NCBI GenBank assembly: GCA_029261795.1
Contig: JAJDAP010000085.1
Span: 1-64,000, forward strand
DNA length: 64,000 nucleotides
From: Deltaproteobacteria bacterium
GTDB lineage: Bacteria > Myxococcota_A > UBA9160 > UBA6930
Reading direction: 5' to 3'
Shown: piece by piece, positions 7,381 through 16,520 of the stretch
How positions within the stretch are numbered: position 1 is the first letter of the stretch
Layout: the number at the start of each line of letters is the position of its first letter
Notes under the pieces: model-generated
What the model was told of the DNA's origin: nothing
The model's input: only the letters and a program-made list of their open reading frames with translations
Databases searched by the model: none
Made by a program: the position numbers and the translations under genes

Positions 7381-10300
7381 TCAGAAAGTCTGGCCGCCAA
7401 CAGAGAATTCGAATACCAGTGAGTCTTCGTCTTCGAACGGGTCGAGCGGAACGCCGACGAACGCCTGGAGTGGCCCGAACGGCGAGAACCACAGCCCGCC
7501 GAAGCCCGTGCCGACCCGCCAGACGTCGACGTCCCAGAGGTTGTCGTCCTCGGCGAACGCGTTACCGAAATCGACGAAGACGATACCGATCAGGCCGAGC
7601 TCGTCCGAAATCGGGAAGCGGTACTCGATCGTACCCGACAGGAACTTCGTACCGCCGATGACATCGGTCTCCTCGAGATCCGCGAAGTCGTCGATCTCGC
7701 GATCCGAGAGCTGGTTGCACGGATCGATGCCGTTCCCGCCCGTGAACCCGCCGGCGGCCAGCGGTGCGTTGCAGACACCGCCCGCGCCGGTCCCGATCGG
7801 ATGGAAGAGCTGGCCCTGGCCGCCGCCCGGGACGCCGAGCGCGCTGGCGGAGTTCTGCGCGAGGACGGCGCGACGGGGACCGACGGAACGGCCCTCGAAG
7901 CCACGCAGCTGGAAGGCGCCGATGCCGCCGAGGAAATAGCGCTCGCTGAGCGGCAACTCGATGTCGGTATCGATGTCCTGGAGCCGCCCCACGTCCGTGA
8001 AGGGGTCCGGCCCGGCGAACTGGTTGACGTTGGAGAGATCGAAGTCCGCGGCGTCGTTGAAGGGAAGGATCCAACCGACGCGAGCGCCCAACACCCAGGT
8101 ACCGTTCTCGGCGGACGGAATCCACTCCGGCAGCCAGCTCGGATTCGAGAGATACCAGACGCCTCGCGATTCGAGCCGCAGGAACTCGGAGAATCCTCCG
8201 AGGCCGGCAAAATCGAGGGAGGCTTCCGTCACCTGGCCGAACGTCGGTGCGATCCGATCATTCCGGGTGTCCTGACGCACGGACAGGCCGATCAGGCTGG
8301 TCGACTCGTCCCCACTGAAGATCTCGCGCAGGATCGGCGACGCGGCGAACGCACCGAAGTCCCTTTGAACCTCTCGCTGGGTCCAGCTGTAGCGAAGGAA
8401 TGCCCGGGTGCGGCCTTCGTTGTCGAGCAGATGCGAGAGCACGAGTTCCAGCCCCACCGTCTCGAGTTCGAAATCCTCGAACTCGATGTCGGTCTGGAAC
8501 AACTGGGCGCTCAACCCGAAGGTCGTATCCATGAAATAAGGATCCGAGAACGAGAGGAAGAACCGGTTCGTCTGGCCACCGATGTCTGCCGAGACCGAAG
8601 TTCCGTAGCCCCGACCGAACAAGTTGCTCTGGCTGACGGACCCGGAGAGCACGAAGCCGTCGCGTGAAGAGAAACCCGCACCGAAGGACAGGGAGCCGGT
8701 CGGGCGTTCGATGACCTTCAGGTCGAGATCGAGCTGGTCCTCGAAATCCGTGAGCCGCGGCTCGATCGCGACCTCTTCGAAGAAGCCCAGCACCTCGACG
8801 CGCCGCTTCGAGATATCGACGGCGCGGGCCGAGTAGAGTTCGCCCTCGACCATCTGCATTTCGCGGCGCACGACCGGATCGATCGTGGTCGTGTTGCCGG
8901 CAATCTCGATCTCGCGTAAGAAGTACAGCGGGCCCTTCTCGACCTCGAACTCGATGTCTACGGTCAACGCATCTTCGTCGACGCGGGTCCGCGGATCGAC
9001 CTCAGCCGCGTAGAAGCCCCGATCGGTGTACTGATGCTCGAGAATCTCGACGTCGTCGTTCAGGGCCGAGCGATTGAAGACCTCGCCCTCCTTGAGCCTC
9101 AGTCGCGTCCGCAGCCCCTCGACGTCGATGGTGTCGTCACCGCGCACGTTCAGCTGGCGGACGGAGAACTGCGACCCCTCGGTCACCTGCACCACGACCG
9201 AGAGCCCGTCATCGGAGGGCACGACTTGCGGCTCGCCGACATCCGCCTGGATGTACCCGTTGTCGAGGTAGCGATCGCTCACGCTGCGCAGGTCCTGGTT
9301 GAAGACCGGCTCTGCGTAGGTTCCCGCTTTGTCGAGGTACTGGGTCAACAGTGAATGCCACTTCCAGGTCTTCGTCTTGAAGCCCTCACGCAGCTCGTCA
9401 TCGCTGAAGGCTTCGTTTCCGACGAATTCGATGCTGCGAAGCTTCAGTTTTTCGCCTTCGTCCACGGTGAAGTGGATGGCGACCGCGTCTCCCGCGAGTT
9501 CCTCCACCTCGTGGCGAACGCGAGCGAGATAGAAGCCCTCGGCGCGATAGATCGACTCGATTCGCAGCCGGTTCTCGAATAGCAAGGGAAGATCGAGCGT
9601 CGAACCGGTGGTCAAGGTCAGGTTGTCGCGGATCTGTTCCTCGTCGACCTCATCATTGCCCGTCAGCGTGACCTGTCGAACGACGGGATTCTCCTGGACG
9701 TCGAAAACGACGACCCGGCCGTCCAGACCTTCGTCCACGAAAACGCGTACGTTCTTGAAGAAGCCGAGCTGATAGATGGCTCGGACGTCCTCGGAGATTC
9801 GCGGGGGGTTGTAGGCGCCGCCGGGCGTGCTCGTGATCCGCGCACGAATCGCCGCGTCCTCGATGCGGCGATTGCCGCGGATCTCGATCGAGCCGATCAC
9901 GTCCCCGACCGCAGCGCTCTCGCCACCGGGAACGATGCGTTGGGCGGGTACCACGCGGAATGTCACCGCGACGCCGTGCTCTCCAGCAACGGTATCCACA
10001 CTTGCCGTGGCGACATCGTCGAGTGCCTGGAGCCGCTCGAGTTCCTCACGCAGAATGGCGCTGGAGAACGGGTCTCCCTCCCGGATGCGCAGGGCATTCG
10101 AGACTGCCACCGGGTCGAAAGCGCCCTCGACTTCGATCGAGGCAATGCGCAGCGAACGTTCGCTCCCGGTAACGATGCCGACGACGCGACTTGCCAGTTC
10201 ATTGATCCGGTCGAGCAGCTCGTCGTCGCCGGCCGCCGAATAGGAGACGGTCGTGGTCGTGACCCGGCTGGTCGCCGGCGTGATCCGGACGTCGAGGCTG

Positions 10301-10665
10301 TACTGCCCCGCGAGTTCGGTGAGACTGCCGACCACCACCCACTCGGCGCCGACCTCCTGGGCAAGCCGGCGCACCGTCGCCTCGCCGCTCTCGCCCGGAA
10401 CCGTCAGCAGCGTCTCCTGCACGGTCACGGCGTCAACGACGTCGACCTCGCCGCTGGCTTCGAGTCTCGTAGCCAGCAGATCTGCAAGGGAGCCTTCGAG
10501 GTAATCGAGGGGCTTGGCACTGTGCACTTCGAACGGGAGCACGGCCACCAGAACACGCACGGTCTCCTGGGCGGCCGCCGACCCCGCAACTAGCACGACG
10601 AGGGCAGCAAGAAGCGCGCGCAGGATCGCTCGGGTGAATGCGTTGGTAGATCCCTGCGGAAGCAC
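7381..10665 (-). CDS. bamA: outer-membrane assembly factor BamA with an extra N-terminal domain
   Basis: BamA folds beta-barrel proteins into the outer membrane. I chose the GTG at 10663-10665 because it places a signal peptide (about residues 12-33, ending GSAAAQ) directly at the N-terminus and has GGAAGGGG upstream; the frame is open beyond it without a better start. Residues about 36-168 (VAVLPFEVHSAKPLDYLEG onward) form a domain absent from E. coli BamA that resembles the TolB-N/FlgO type. Five POTRA-like repeats follow from about 172, starting LRIASIEVEGAF, then the 16-stranded barrel ending in EFSVGGQTF with the terminal Phe expected for barrel insertion. At about 1094 residues it is longer than the usual 750-850. 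Confidence 0.93.
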   Translation of the reverse strand: MLPQGSTNAFTRAILRALLAALVVLVAGSAAAQETVRVLVAVLPFEVHSAKPLDYLEGSLADLLATRLEASGEVDVVDAVTVQETLLTVPGESGEATVRRLAQEVGAEWVVVGSLTELAGQYSLDVRITPATSRVTTTTVSYSAAGDDELLDRINELASRVVGIVTGSERSLRIASIEVEGAFDPVAVSNALRIREGDPFSSAILREELERLQALDDVATASVDTVAGEHGVAVTFRVVPAQRIVPGGESAAVGDVIGSIEIRGNRRIEDAAIRARITSTPGGAYNPPRISEDVRAIYQLGFFKNVRVFVDEGLDGRVVVFDVQENPVVRQVTLTGNDEVDEEQIRDNLTLTTGSTLDLPLLFENRLRIESIYRAEGFYLARVRHEVEELAGDAVAIHFTVDEGEKLKLRSIEFVGNEAFSDDELREGFKTKTWKWHSLLTQYLDKAGTYAEPVFNQDLRSVSDRYLDNGYIQADVGEPQVVPSDDGLSVVVQVTEGSQFSVRQLNVRGDDTIDVEGLRTRLRLKEGEVFNRSALNDDVEILEHQYTDRGFYAAEVDPRTRVDEDALTVDIEFEVEKGPLYFLREIEIAGNTTTIDPVVRREMQMVEGELYSARAVDISKRRVEVLGFFEEVAIEPRLTDFEDQLDLDLKVIERPTGSLSFGAGFSSRDGFVLSGSVSQSNLFGRGYGTSVSADIGGQTNRFFLSFSDPYFMDTTFGLSAQLFQTDIEFEDFELETVGLELVLSHLLDNEGRTRAFLRYSWTQREVQRDFGAFAASPILREIFSGDESTSLIGLSVRQDTRNDRIAPTFGQVTEASLDFAGLGGFSEFLRLESRGVWYLSNPSWLPEWIPSAENGTWVLGARVGWILPFNDAADFDLSNVNQFAGPDPFTDVGRLQDIDTDIELPLSERYFLGGIGAFQLRGFEGRSVGPRRAVLAQNSASALGVPGGGQGQLFHPIGTGAGGVCNAPLAAGGFTGGNGIDPCNQLSDREIDDFADLEETDVIGGTKFLSGTIEYRFPISDELGLIGIVFVDFGNAFAEDDNLWDVDVWRVGTGFGGLWFSPFGPLQAFVGVPLDPFEDEDSLVFEFSVGGQTF

Positions 10666-10731
10666 GTTGGTGGAGCCCCTTCCAACTGGGTAGCGGGTAA
10701 CGAATGACGGCTGTTGGCGACCGGTGAAGTT

Positions 10732-10745
10732 GGGCTCGCGAGCCC
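10732..10745. repeat. perfect 14-bp palindrome upstream of bamA
   Basis: GGGCTCGCGAGCCC reads identically on both strands. It lies in the bamA leader, between the candidate promoter and the start codon. It is compatible with an operator or a small RNA hairpin, but one such palindrome can occur by chance in GC-rich DNA. Confidence 0.3.
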
Positions 10746-10820
10746 GGTGGACGAACCCGCATCCCCGTTTCGCTGGGGATCGGGGGAGGGAAGCCCCGGC
10801 TCTGCACCCCGAGCGCGGGG

Positions 10821-10849
10821 AGTCTAATTCGAGGGGGTGGGCGAGGCAA
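10821..10849 (-). promoter_or_regulatory. candidate sigma-70-type promoter for the bamA operon
   Basis: On the minus strand TTGCCT (10844-10849) and TAGACT (10821-10826) are separated by 17 bases; each matches 4 of 6 consensus positions. The -10 lies in a short AT-rich island of an otherwise GC-rich gap. It would give a leader of roughly 150 bases before the bamA GTG. The 274-base gap between lolD and bamA holds no gene. Confidence 0.35.
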
Positions 10850-10939
10850 CCCCGATGGGGCGCCAAAATCCGTTTGGTTTCAGGGGTTTACTGCGAGATC
10901 GACGCATTCGTGGGGCCAGAAGCCACGGCAGACCAGGGC

Positions 10940-11620
10940 TCACGCGGGCAGCAGCTGCCCGCCTTCCAGGACCATGGCACGTTCCATGCGGCCGGCGAGC
11001 CGCTCGTTGTGCGTCACGATCACGAGCGCGGTCGACCGGACCTGGTTGAGATCGAGCAGCAGGTCGCCGACCCGCTCACCGGTCTCGGGATCCAGATTCC
11101 CCGTCGGCTCGTCTGCCAGCACCAGCGGCGGATTCAGCACCAGGGCCCGTGCCACGGCCACGCGCTGGCGTTCGCCGCCCGACAACTTCCCGACGGGATG
11201 GTCGAGCCGGTGCGAAAGACCGACTTCATCGAGAATGGCATGCGCCGCTTGGCGAATCGCCGCCGGCGTATCCCCTCGCAAGAGCCCCGGCATCATGACG
11301 TTCTCGAGTGCCGAGAATTCCGGAAGCAAGTGGTGGAACTGGAATACGAAGCCGAGCGACTCGTTGCGGAATCGCGCCAGTTGGTCGGGCTCCTTGGCGA
11401 AGACGTCCTCGCCCTCGAAGAACACGTTCCCGCCGGTCGGGTGATCGAGCGTCCCGAGCACGTGAAGCAACGTCGACTTTCCGACGCCGGACTGGCCCAG
11501 GATCGCGATGCGCTCACCGGGTTGCACGCTGAACTCGAGATCCTCGAAGATCGAGATCGAACCGTCGCCAGTGATGAACTCCTTCTGGAGTCCGCGAGTC
11601 TCGAGCAGTGCGTCCGACAT
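10940..11620 (-). CDS. lolD: lipoprotein-releasing ABC transporter ATPase LolD
   Basis: A 226-residue ABC ATPase of the LolD/MacB type, which powers extraction of lipoproteins from the inner membrane for transfer to LolA. Walker A is GQSGVGKST, the Q-loop region is FVFQFHHLLPEF (the LLPEF sequence is typical of LolD), the signature is LSGGERQR, Walker B is PPLVLADEPT, and the switch His is in VIVTHNE. It begins four bases after the stop of the permease gene, so the pair is an operon. It is followed after 274 bases by bamA on the same strand. Confidence 0.93.
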   Translation of the reverse strand: MSDALLETRGLQKEFITGDGSISIFEDLEFSVQPGERIAILGQSGVGKSTLLHVLGTLDHPTGGNVFFEGEDVFAKEPDQLARFRNESLGFVFQFHHLLPEFSALENVMMPGLLRGDTPAAIRQAAHAILDEVGLSHRLDHPVGKLSGGERQRVAVARALVLNPPLVLADEPTGNLDPETGERVGDLLLDLNQVRSTALVIVTHNERLAGRMERAMVLEGGQLLPA

Positions 11621-11624
11621 CTTC

Positions 11625-13601
11625 CTACTCGTACCGAAGGGCTTCGGCGGGGTCGAGGCGAGCGCCGTGCCGGGAAGGCAACAGCGTCGCTCCCAGCGCG
11701 AACACCATCGCCATCGCCGAGATGATCGCGAGCTGGAAGATGTCGATTTCCCACGGCAGGTTGGCGAACTGATAGATGGCTGCTGGCAAGGTATCGACCC
11801 CGGTCAGGAACTCGATCTGCTCCTGCACCCACGAGAGCTGGGTCGTCACCATCACGCCGGAGATCAGCCCGATCACGGTGCCTAACAATCCGATCATCGT
11901 ACCCTCGATGGCAAAGATCCGTTCCACCAGGGCATCGGTTGCCCCCATCGCCTTCAAGATGGCGACGTCGCTCGACTTCTCCATGATCATCATGATCAGG
12001 GTCACCACGATGGCGAAGGTCGCTACGACCATGATCATCGTCAGCAGCACCCACATCATCATGCGCTCGGTCTTGAGGGCCTGGAAGAACGAGGGAAAGA
12101 AGTCCTTCCAATCGCGTGTGTAGTAGGGGAAGCCCAACGTCGCCTCGACCGTGTCCGCTACGCGGCGCGAGCGATAGTAGTCGGTTGTCTTCACCTCGAT
12201 CCCGTGGACGACGTCGCCCACACGTCGGAAATCCTGGGCTGCGGCCAGGTCGGTAAATGTGAAGACCTCGTCGTATTGGAAGAAACTCGTTTGGAAGACG
12301 CCGGCCACCCGGAAGCGCTTGAGACGCGGGCCCGGGCCTAGCGGCGTTGGCGGGCCCCCGAACGGCGAGATGAGCGTGATGGTGTCGCCAACGCCGACTC
12401 CGGCCGAGATCGCGAGCCGGCTGCCGACCACGAGACCGGGGATCCCCTCCGCGTCGGGCCCCAACATCGAGAGCGCTTGCTTCGAACCGGGGGCGAGGTC
12501 TTCTGCCAGATCGGTCACTCCCACTACCCGCTCGGGATCGATTCCACGGACCTTCACCGCCAGGATCTCGCCGCGCTCGCCGCGCACCATGCCTTCGCCA
12601 TCGACGTAGGGCGAAGCCGCAACGACCTCGGGAACCTGCTCGATCTGGTCGAGCAGGGACGGGTAGTCCTCGATCGGGCCCATCGGGTTGTGGACGGTCA
12701 GGTGGGCGCGATTGCCGATGATCTCCTCACGCCAGGTGCGCTCGAAGCCGTTCATCACCGAGATCACGGTCACGATCAACCAGACGCCCACGGCCACGCC
12801 GGCGATACAGATGCCGGTAATGATCGAGATGAATGTCTGCCGGCGCTTGGCGAACAGGTAGCGGCCGGCGATGAACCACTCTGGGGTGCCCCGGGCATCG
12901 ACCAGACCCGCTGCGGCCAGGGGCAGTAGCCCCAGCAGCACGGCCCCGCTGAAGGCCCCGAGCGCTGCGCTTCCGAAGCGGGCCACCTCGAGCGATGGAC
13001 CGGCAAGGAACAGCGGGAGCAGCACGCCCGCGCCCAACACCAGCGTGGCGATCATCGCGAGGCTCTCGTCCGAGCCCCGACCGTTCGCCGAGTGCCGACG
13101 TCGGCGCAGCACGAAGAACCCCCAGATGGCCGCCGAGACCAGGGCCGGCGCCAGCGAATAACCGAAGTTGCCGAGGCCTCCGGCGCCGAGCGCATAACCT
13201 GCGGCGAGGAATGCGACGCTGAAGAAACCGAGCGAACGCGGCGCGAGGTAGCGAAGCAGGCCGGCGACGACCCCCTGTGCCACCAGCAAGACGCCGAAGG
13301 CCGCCGCCGCCGTTGCCAGCCAGGCCGCGAGCGTGCCGGGCCATGGAATGCCCATTCCCTCGAGGAATTCTTCGTCCGTCCCGAGGGCGCCCAATAACAA
13401 CGCCCAGATGACGGTGACGATCGCGACCGAGCGCGGCCGCTTGACCGCGCGTGCGAATCGCTCCAACACCACCACCGCCGAGCCGAAGAACAGCACGGCC
13501 AGCGAGCAGATCCCGAGCGCCAGGGTCACGATGAACGCCAGCGCAACGGAACCACCCGCGACCGAAAGCGCCGCCCATATTTCAGTCGCCAGCGCGGTCA
13601 T
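11625..13601 (-). CDS. lolC: LolC/LolE-family permease with a seven-segment N-terminal extension
   Basis: The part after about residue 240 (EWFIAGRYLFAKRRQTFISI) is a standard lipoprotein-releasing permease: one membrane helix, a large periplasmic domain, then three C-terminal membrane helices and the end RLDPAEALRYE. In front lie about 240 residues with roughly seven hydrophobic segments (about 15-45, 58-74, 90-115, 122-142, 147-165, 181-200, 208-233) that I cannot assign to a family. The total is 658 residues against about 400 for normal LolC/E. The ATG at 13599-13601 has AAGGA upstream. Only one permease gene accompanies LolD, which suggests a homodimeric transporter. Confidence 0.85.
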   Translation of the reverse strand: MTALATEIWAALSVAGGSVALAFIVTLALGICSLAVLFFGSAVVVLERFARAVKRPRSVAIVTVIWALLLGALGTDEEFLEGMGIPWPGTLAAWLATAAAAFGVLLVAQGVVAGLLRYLAPRSLGFFSVAFLAAGYALGAGGLGNFGYSLAPALVSAAIWGFFVLRRRRHSANGRGSDESLAMIATLVLGAGVLLPLFLAGPSLEVARFGSAALGAFSGAVLLGLLPLAAAGLVDARGTPEWFIAGRYLFAKRRQTFISIITGICIAGVAVGVWLIVTVISVMNGFERTWREEIIGNRAHLTVHNPMGPIEDYPSLLDQIEQVPEVVAASPYVDGEGMVRGERGEILAVKVRGIDPERVVGVTDLAEDLAPGSKQALSMLGPDAEGIPGLVVGSRLAISAGVGVGDTITLISPFGGPPTPLGPGPRLKRFRVAGVFQTSFFQYDEVFTFTDLAAAQDFRRVGDVVHGIEVKTTDYYRSRRVADTVEATLGFPYYTRDWKDFFPSFFQALKTERMMMWVLLTMIMVVATFAIVVTLIMMIMEKSSDVAILKAMGATDALVERIFAIEGTMIGLLGTVIGLISGVMVTTQLSWVQEQIEFLTGVDTLPAAIYQFANLPWEIDIFQLAIISAMAMVFALGATLLPSRHGARLDPAEALRYE

Positions 13602-13629
13602 CGGCCATCCTTCGCTCGTTGCGTTCTCG

Positions 13630-13681
13630 CGCCCGAACCTGGTTCGCCCGGACCTTGTCCGCCCGAACCTTGTTCGCCCGG
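13630..13681. repeat. 15-bp direct tandem repeat, 3.5 copies
   Basis: Units CGCCCGAACCTGGTT, CGCCCGGACCTTGTC and CGCCCGAACCTTGTT follow each other, then a partial CGCCCGG. Because 15 is a multiple of three, one frame reads as a five-residue repeat. The array lies just upstream of the Lol permease start, between prfB and that gene. It may arise by replication slippage; no function is evident. Confidence 0.8.
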
Positions 13682-13782
13682 ATGATGGACTCCGATGAGG
13701 CACCCCCCAGCGCCTCGCAGTTCGGACACCCAGCGAACCCGGAAGGTTCCCGGAAAACCGGGGAAATGCGCGTCTACCGGGC

Positions 13783-14923
13783 TCACAGCGAACCGCCGGC
13801 CTGGTGCAGCAGGGTTGCCCGAATGAAGGGATCCAGGTTCCCGTCGAGCACCCCCTGGGCATTGCCCGCCTCGACGCCGGTCCGGTGATCCTTGACGCGC
13901 TGGGCCGGATGGAGCGTGTAGGAGCGAATCTGGCTGCCGAAATTGATGGCGCGCTTCTCACCGGAGAGCGCTTCCCGCTTCTCCTCCCGCTCGCGACGCA
14001 GGTGTTCGTAGAGGCGCGCCCGCAGCACCTTCATCGCCTGGGCCTTGTTCTTGTGCTGGGAACGCTCGTTCTGGCACTGCACCACGATGCCGGACGGCAC
14101 GTGGGTCAGCCGCACCGCGGAATCGGTCTTGTTGACGTGCTGCCCTCCGGCCCCTCCAGCGCGGTAGGTGTCTATTCTGAGGTCGTTCTCGTCGATGTCC
14201 ACGTCGATCGAATCGTCGATCTCGGGGAAGACCGTGACACTCGCGAAGGCCGTGTGACGTCGACTCTGGGAGTCGAACGGAGAGATGCGAACGAGGCGGT
14301 GAACGCCCTCCTCCGCCTTCATGTAGCCGAAGGCGGAATCGCCGGACACGGTCACCGTGACGCTGCGGAGCCCGGCTTCATCGCCTTCCTGAGCGTCCAG
14401 GATCTCGATCTTGAAACCGCGCAGTTCTGCCCAGCGCGAGTACATCCGCAACAACATCTCCGCCCAATCGGCTGCATCGGTCCCGCCTGCGCCGGCGTTG
14501 ATCGAGACGATCGCGTTGGAACCGTCGTGCTCGCCGCCTAACATCTGACGGAGCTCGGCATCCTCGAGTTCGTGGTCTGCTTCCGAGAGCTTCAGGTCAG
14601 CCTCGCCGAGCGTGGCGAGGTCATCTTCTTCGGCCGCCAGCTCGAGCAACACTTCGGCGTCGGAAACGAGCTCGGCAAGACCGTCGAGGAACGAGACCTC
14701 GCGCTCGACCTTGCGTTTCTCCCGCAAGACCCGCTCGGCCTGTTCGCGATCGTTCCAGAGATCCGGATCGGCAGCCTGGGCATCGAGCGAGGCCAACCGG
14801 TCCTTCAGGCCGTCCTCGTCAAAGACGCCCCCGGAACTCGCCCAACCGCCCGCGCAGGTTGCGCAGGCGCTCCGCCAGTTCTCCGGCGTCCAACGACGCG
14901 CCGGCGTTCTCGCCGTCACTCAT
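13783..14923 (-). CDS. prfB: peptide chain release factor 2, with programmed +1 frameshift
   Basis: RF2 terminates translation at UGA and UAA. Frame zero starts at the ATG 14921-14923 and runs 34 codons to an in-frame UGA at 14819-14821. Reading continues in the +1 frame from 14820 to 13783, giving about 379 residues. The second frame holds LKDRLASLDAQAADPDLW, the codon-recognition motif SPF (RISPFDSQSRRHTAF) and the peptidyl-tRNA hydrolysis motif GGQ (GGAGGQHVNKTDS). A translation that started only in the +1 frame would lose the native N-terminus. The start overlaps the end of lnt. See the separate entry for the shift site. Confidence 0.95.
14818..14834 (-). promoter_or_regulatory. prfB +1 programmed frameshift site
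   Basis: The minus strand reads CCGGGGGCGTCTTTGAC: a G5 Shine-Dalgarno-like tract, two bases, then CUU UGA C. This is the arrangement of the E. coli RF2 autoregulatory site, including the spacing. When RF2 is scarce, slow termination at UGA lets the ribosome slip from CUU to UUU and continue into the RF2 body. Confidence 0.92.
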
Positions 14924-16520
14924 CTCGATCTCCCGCTTGCGAGCTTGGCCGCACCCGCTTCTCGCGAAACTTGGCGGCGATTGACCAGGCTCCGAGCGCG
15001 ATCCAGCAACCCCACGCGAACACGTCGCCGTGTGCTGCGTAGAACGTCGGTGCCTGCGTGGGGGAACGAAGCGGCAGGTCACCGACCAGGAAATCACGTT
15101 CGAATATCTGGGTACTTTCCCGAACCCGGCCGCGTTCGTCGATCAGGGCCGAAATGCCCGTATTCGCTGCCCGGGCCCCCCAGGTCCCGGTCTCGGCCGA
15201 ACGCAGCGCGGTCATCGCCAGGAACTGATACGGAGCACCAGTGGCGCCGTACCAGGCGTCGTTGGTGATCCCGAGCAGCAGCTGCGCCCCGTCCTTCGAC
15301 ATGCGACGGACATGATCCGGAAAGAGCAGTTCATAGCAGATGGGCACGCCGAGCCTGAGCACCGGGTCCTGCCCCGGCTCGCCCCAGGATTCGACCGCCC
15401 GAGGGCCCGACCCCGCGGTCAGATCGCGGTTGCTGACACCGGTCGCGAGCGGCTTGATGATGCGCCCGAGGAGATCGCGCAATGGCAGGAACTCACCGAA
15501 CGGAACCAATTTGACCTTGTCGTAGCGCTCGCTGACATGGCCATCCGGTGCGTACAGATACGCGCTATCGAAGATATGGGGAACCGTGCGGGTCTCATCC
15601 CACTCGACGCCGGCAGCCCCCACCACCAGACGCGCACCGGTGGCGCGGGCCAGAACCTCGAAGCGAAGCGCCAGCTCCGGGTCGGTCAGCGCGCCCGGGA
15701 TCGCGGTCTCCGGCCAGACGATCAGCTCGGCGCCCTCGGCCGCCGCCTGGAAGGCCAGCGCCTCATAGATCCGGATCGTTCGTTCGAAGTAGTCGGGCGC
15801 CCACTTCACGCCCTGCTCGATGTTGCCCTGGAGGACCGCCACGCGAAGCGTAGGGCCTTCGGGGGGCGCGGGCGCGAGCCAGACGCCCAGGCCGTGGAGC
15901 AGGGCAACGGCGCCAATACCGAGCGCGGCGAGCCGGGGCCGCGGCGGCCCCGCGAACGGCCGCAGCGCCAGGAGTGCGCTGGCGCCACCCAGAACCGCGA
16001 CGGCCGAGAGCCCGTAGACGCCGGTCACCGAGGCCAATCCGAGCAGCGGCTGATCCAGATGAAGGCCGTAGCCGAGGGTGGCCCAGGGAAAGCCTCCGAA
16101 CACGAAGGAGCGCGCGTGATCGAGCACGACCCAGAGGCCCGCGAGGGCAAGTGGTGCGGCGGCGCTGCGACGCCCGAGCCAGGCGGCGCCGACGGCGAAG
16201 AGTGCGGTGGCCGCGGCCGGATAGAGCGCGAGCAGAAGTGGTGTCACGAATCCGGCCCAGACCGGGGCGCCCCCGTACTGCACCGTGACGACGTAGATCC
16301 AGTGGAGGACCGCACCGTGGGCAAGCAAGCCGAGCCAGAAAGCGCGGCGCGCAGCGGGTCCGGGCCCGAGGCCGCGCAGCGCGAGCAACAAGAACGCCGG
16401 CGAGAGCCAACTCGCGATGAGCCCCAGGTCAACGACCCGGTCGCCGAGCGGGTGGGGGAAGGCGAGGAACGTCGCGATCAGGTAGCCGAGGCCGGGGCCG
16501 TAGCGCTCGAGCGAACTCAT
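14916..16520 (-). CDS. lnt: apolipoprotein N-acyltransferase Lnt
   Basis: Lnt adds the third acyl chain to the N-terminal Cys of lipoproteins at the periplasmic face of the inner membrane. The 534-residue protein has about six hydrophobic segments in residues 10-210, then a nitrilase-like domain with the triad in IVWPETAIPG (Glu), DKVKLVPFGEFLPL (Lys) and GVPICYELLFPD (Cys), and a last membrane helix before the charged C-terminus. The start overlaps the ybeY stop as ATGA. A lnt-ybeY-ybeZ cluster is widespread, and its presence agrees with the Lol genes nearby. Confidence 0.95.
   Translation of the reverse strand: MSSLERYGPGLGYLIATFLAFPHPLGDRVVDLGLIASWLSPAFLLLALRGLGPGPAARRAFWLGLLAHGAVLHWIYVVTVQYGGAPVWAGFVTPLLLALYPAAATALFAVGAAWLGRRSAAAPLALAGLWVVLDHARSFVFGGFPWATLGYGLHLDQPLLGLASVTGVYGLSAVAVLGGASALLALRPFAGPPRPRLAALGIGAVALLHGLGVWLAPAPPEGPTLRVAVLQGNIEQGVKWAPDYFERTIRIYEALAFQAAAEGAELIVWPETAIPGALTDPELALRFEVLARATGARLVVGAAGVEWDETRTVPHIFDSAYLYAPDGHVSERYDKVKLVPFGEFLPLRDLLGRIIKPLATGVSNRDLTAGSGPRAVESWGEPGQDPVLRLGVPICYELLFPDHVRRMSKDGAQLLLGITNDAWYGATGAPYQFLAMTALRSAETGTWGARAANTGISALIDERGRVRESTQIFERDFLVGDLPLRSPTQAPTFYAAHGDVFAWGCWIALGAWSIAAKFREKRVRPSSQAGDRDE

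Noticed and set aside
5554..7422. Long open frame on the plus strand across lpxI, lpxA and skp
   Set aside because: It is the antisense of well-recognised genes in GC-rich DNA, has no ribosome site and encodes low-complexity Arg/Pro/Leu sequence.
7381..10866. BamA starting about 67 residues further upstream
   Set aside because: The extra segment is Arg/Pro-rich, would bury the signal peptide, and crosses the candidate promoter.
11625..13961. Longer open frame upstream of the Lol permease, through the tandem repeat into prfB
   Set aside because: It overlaps prfB in another frame and has no protein-like sequence; the ATG at 13599-13601 opens directly into the first membrane segment.
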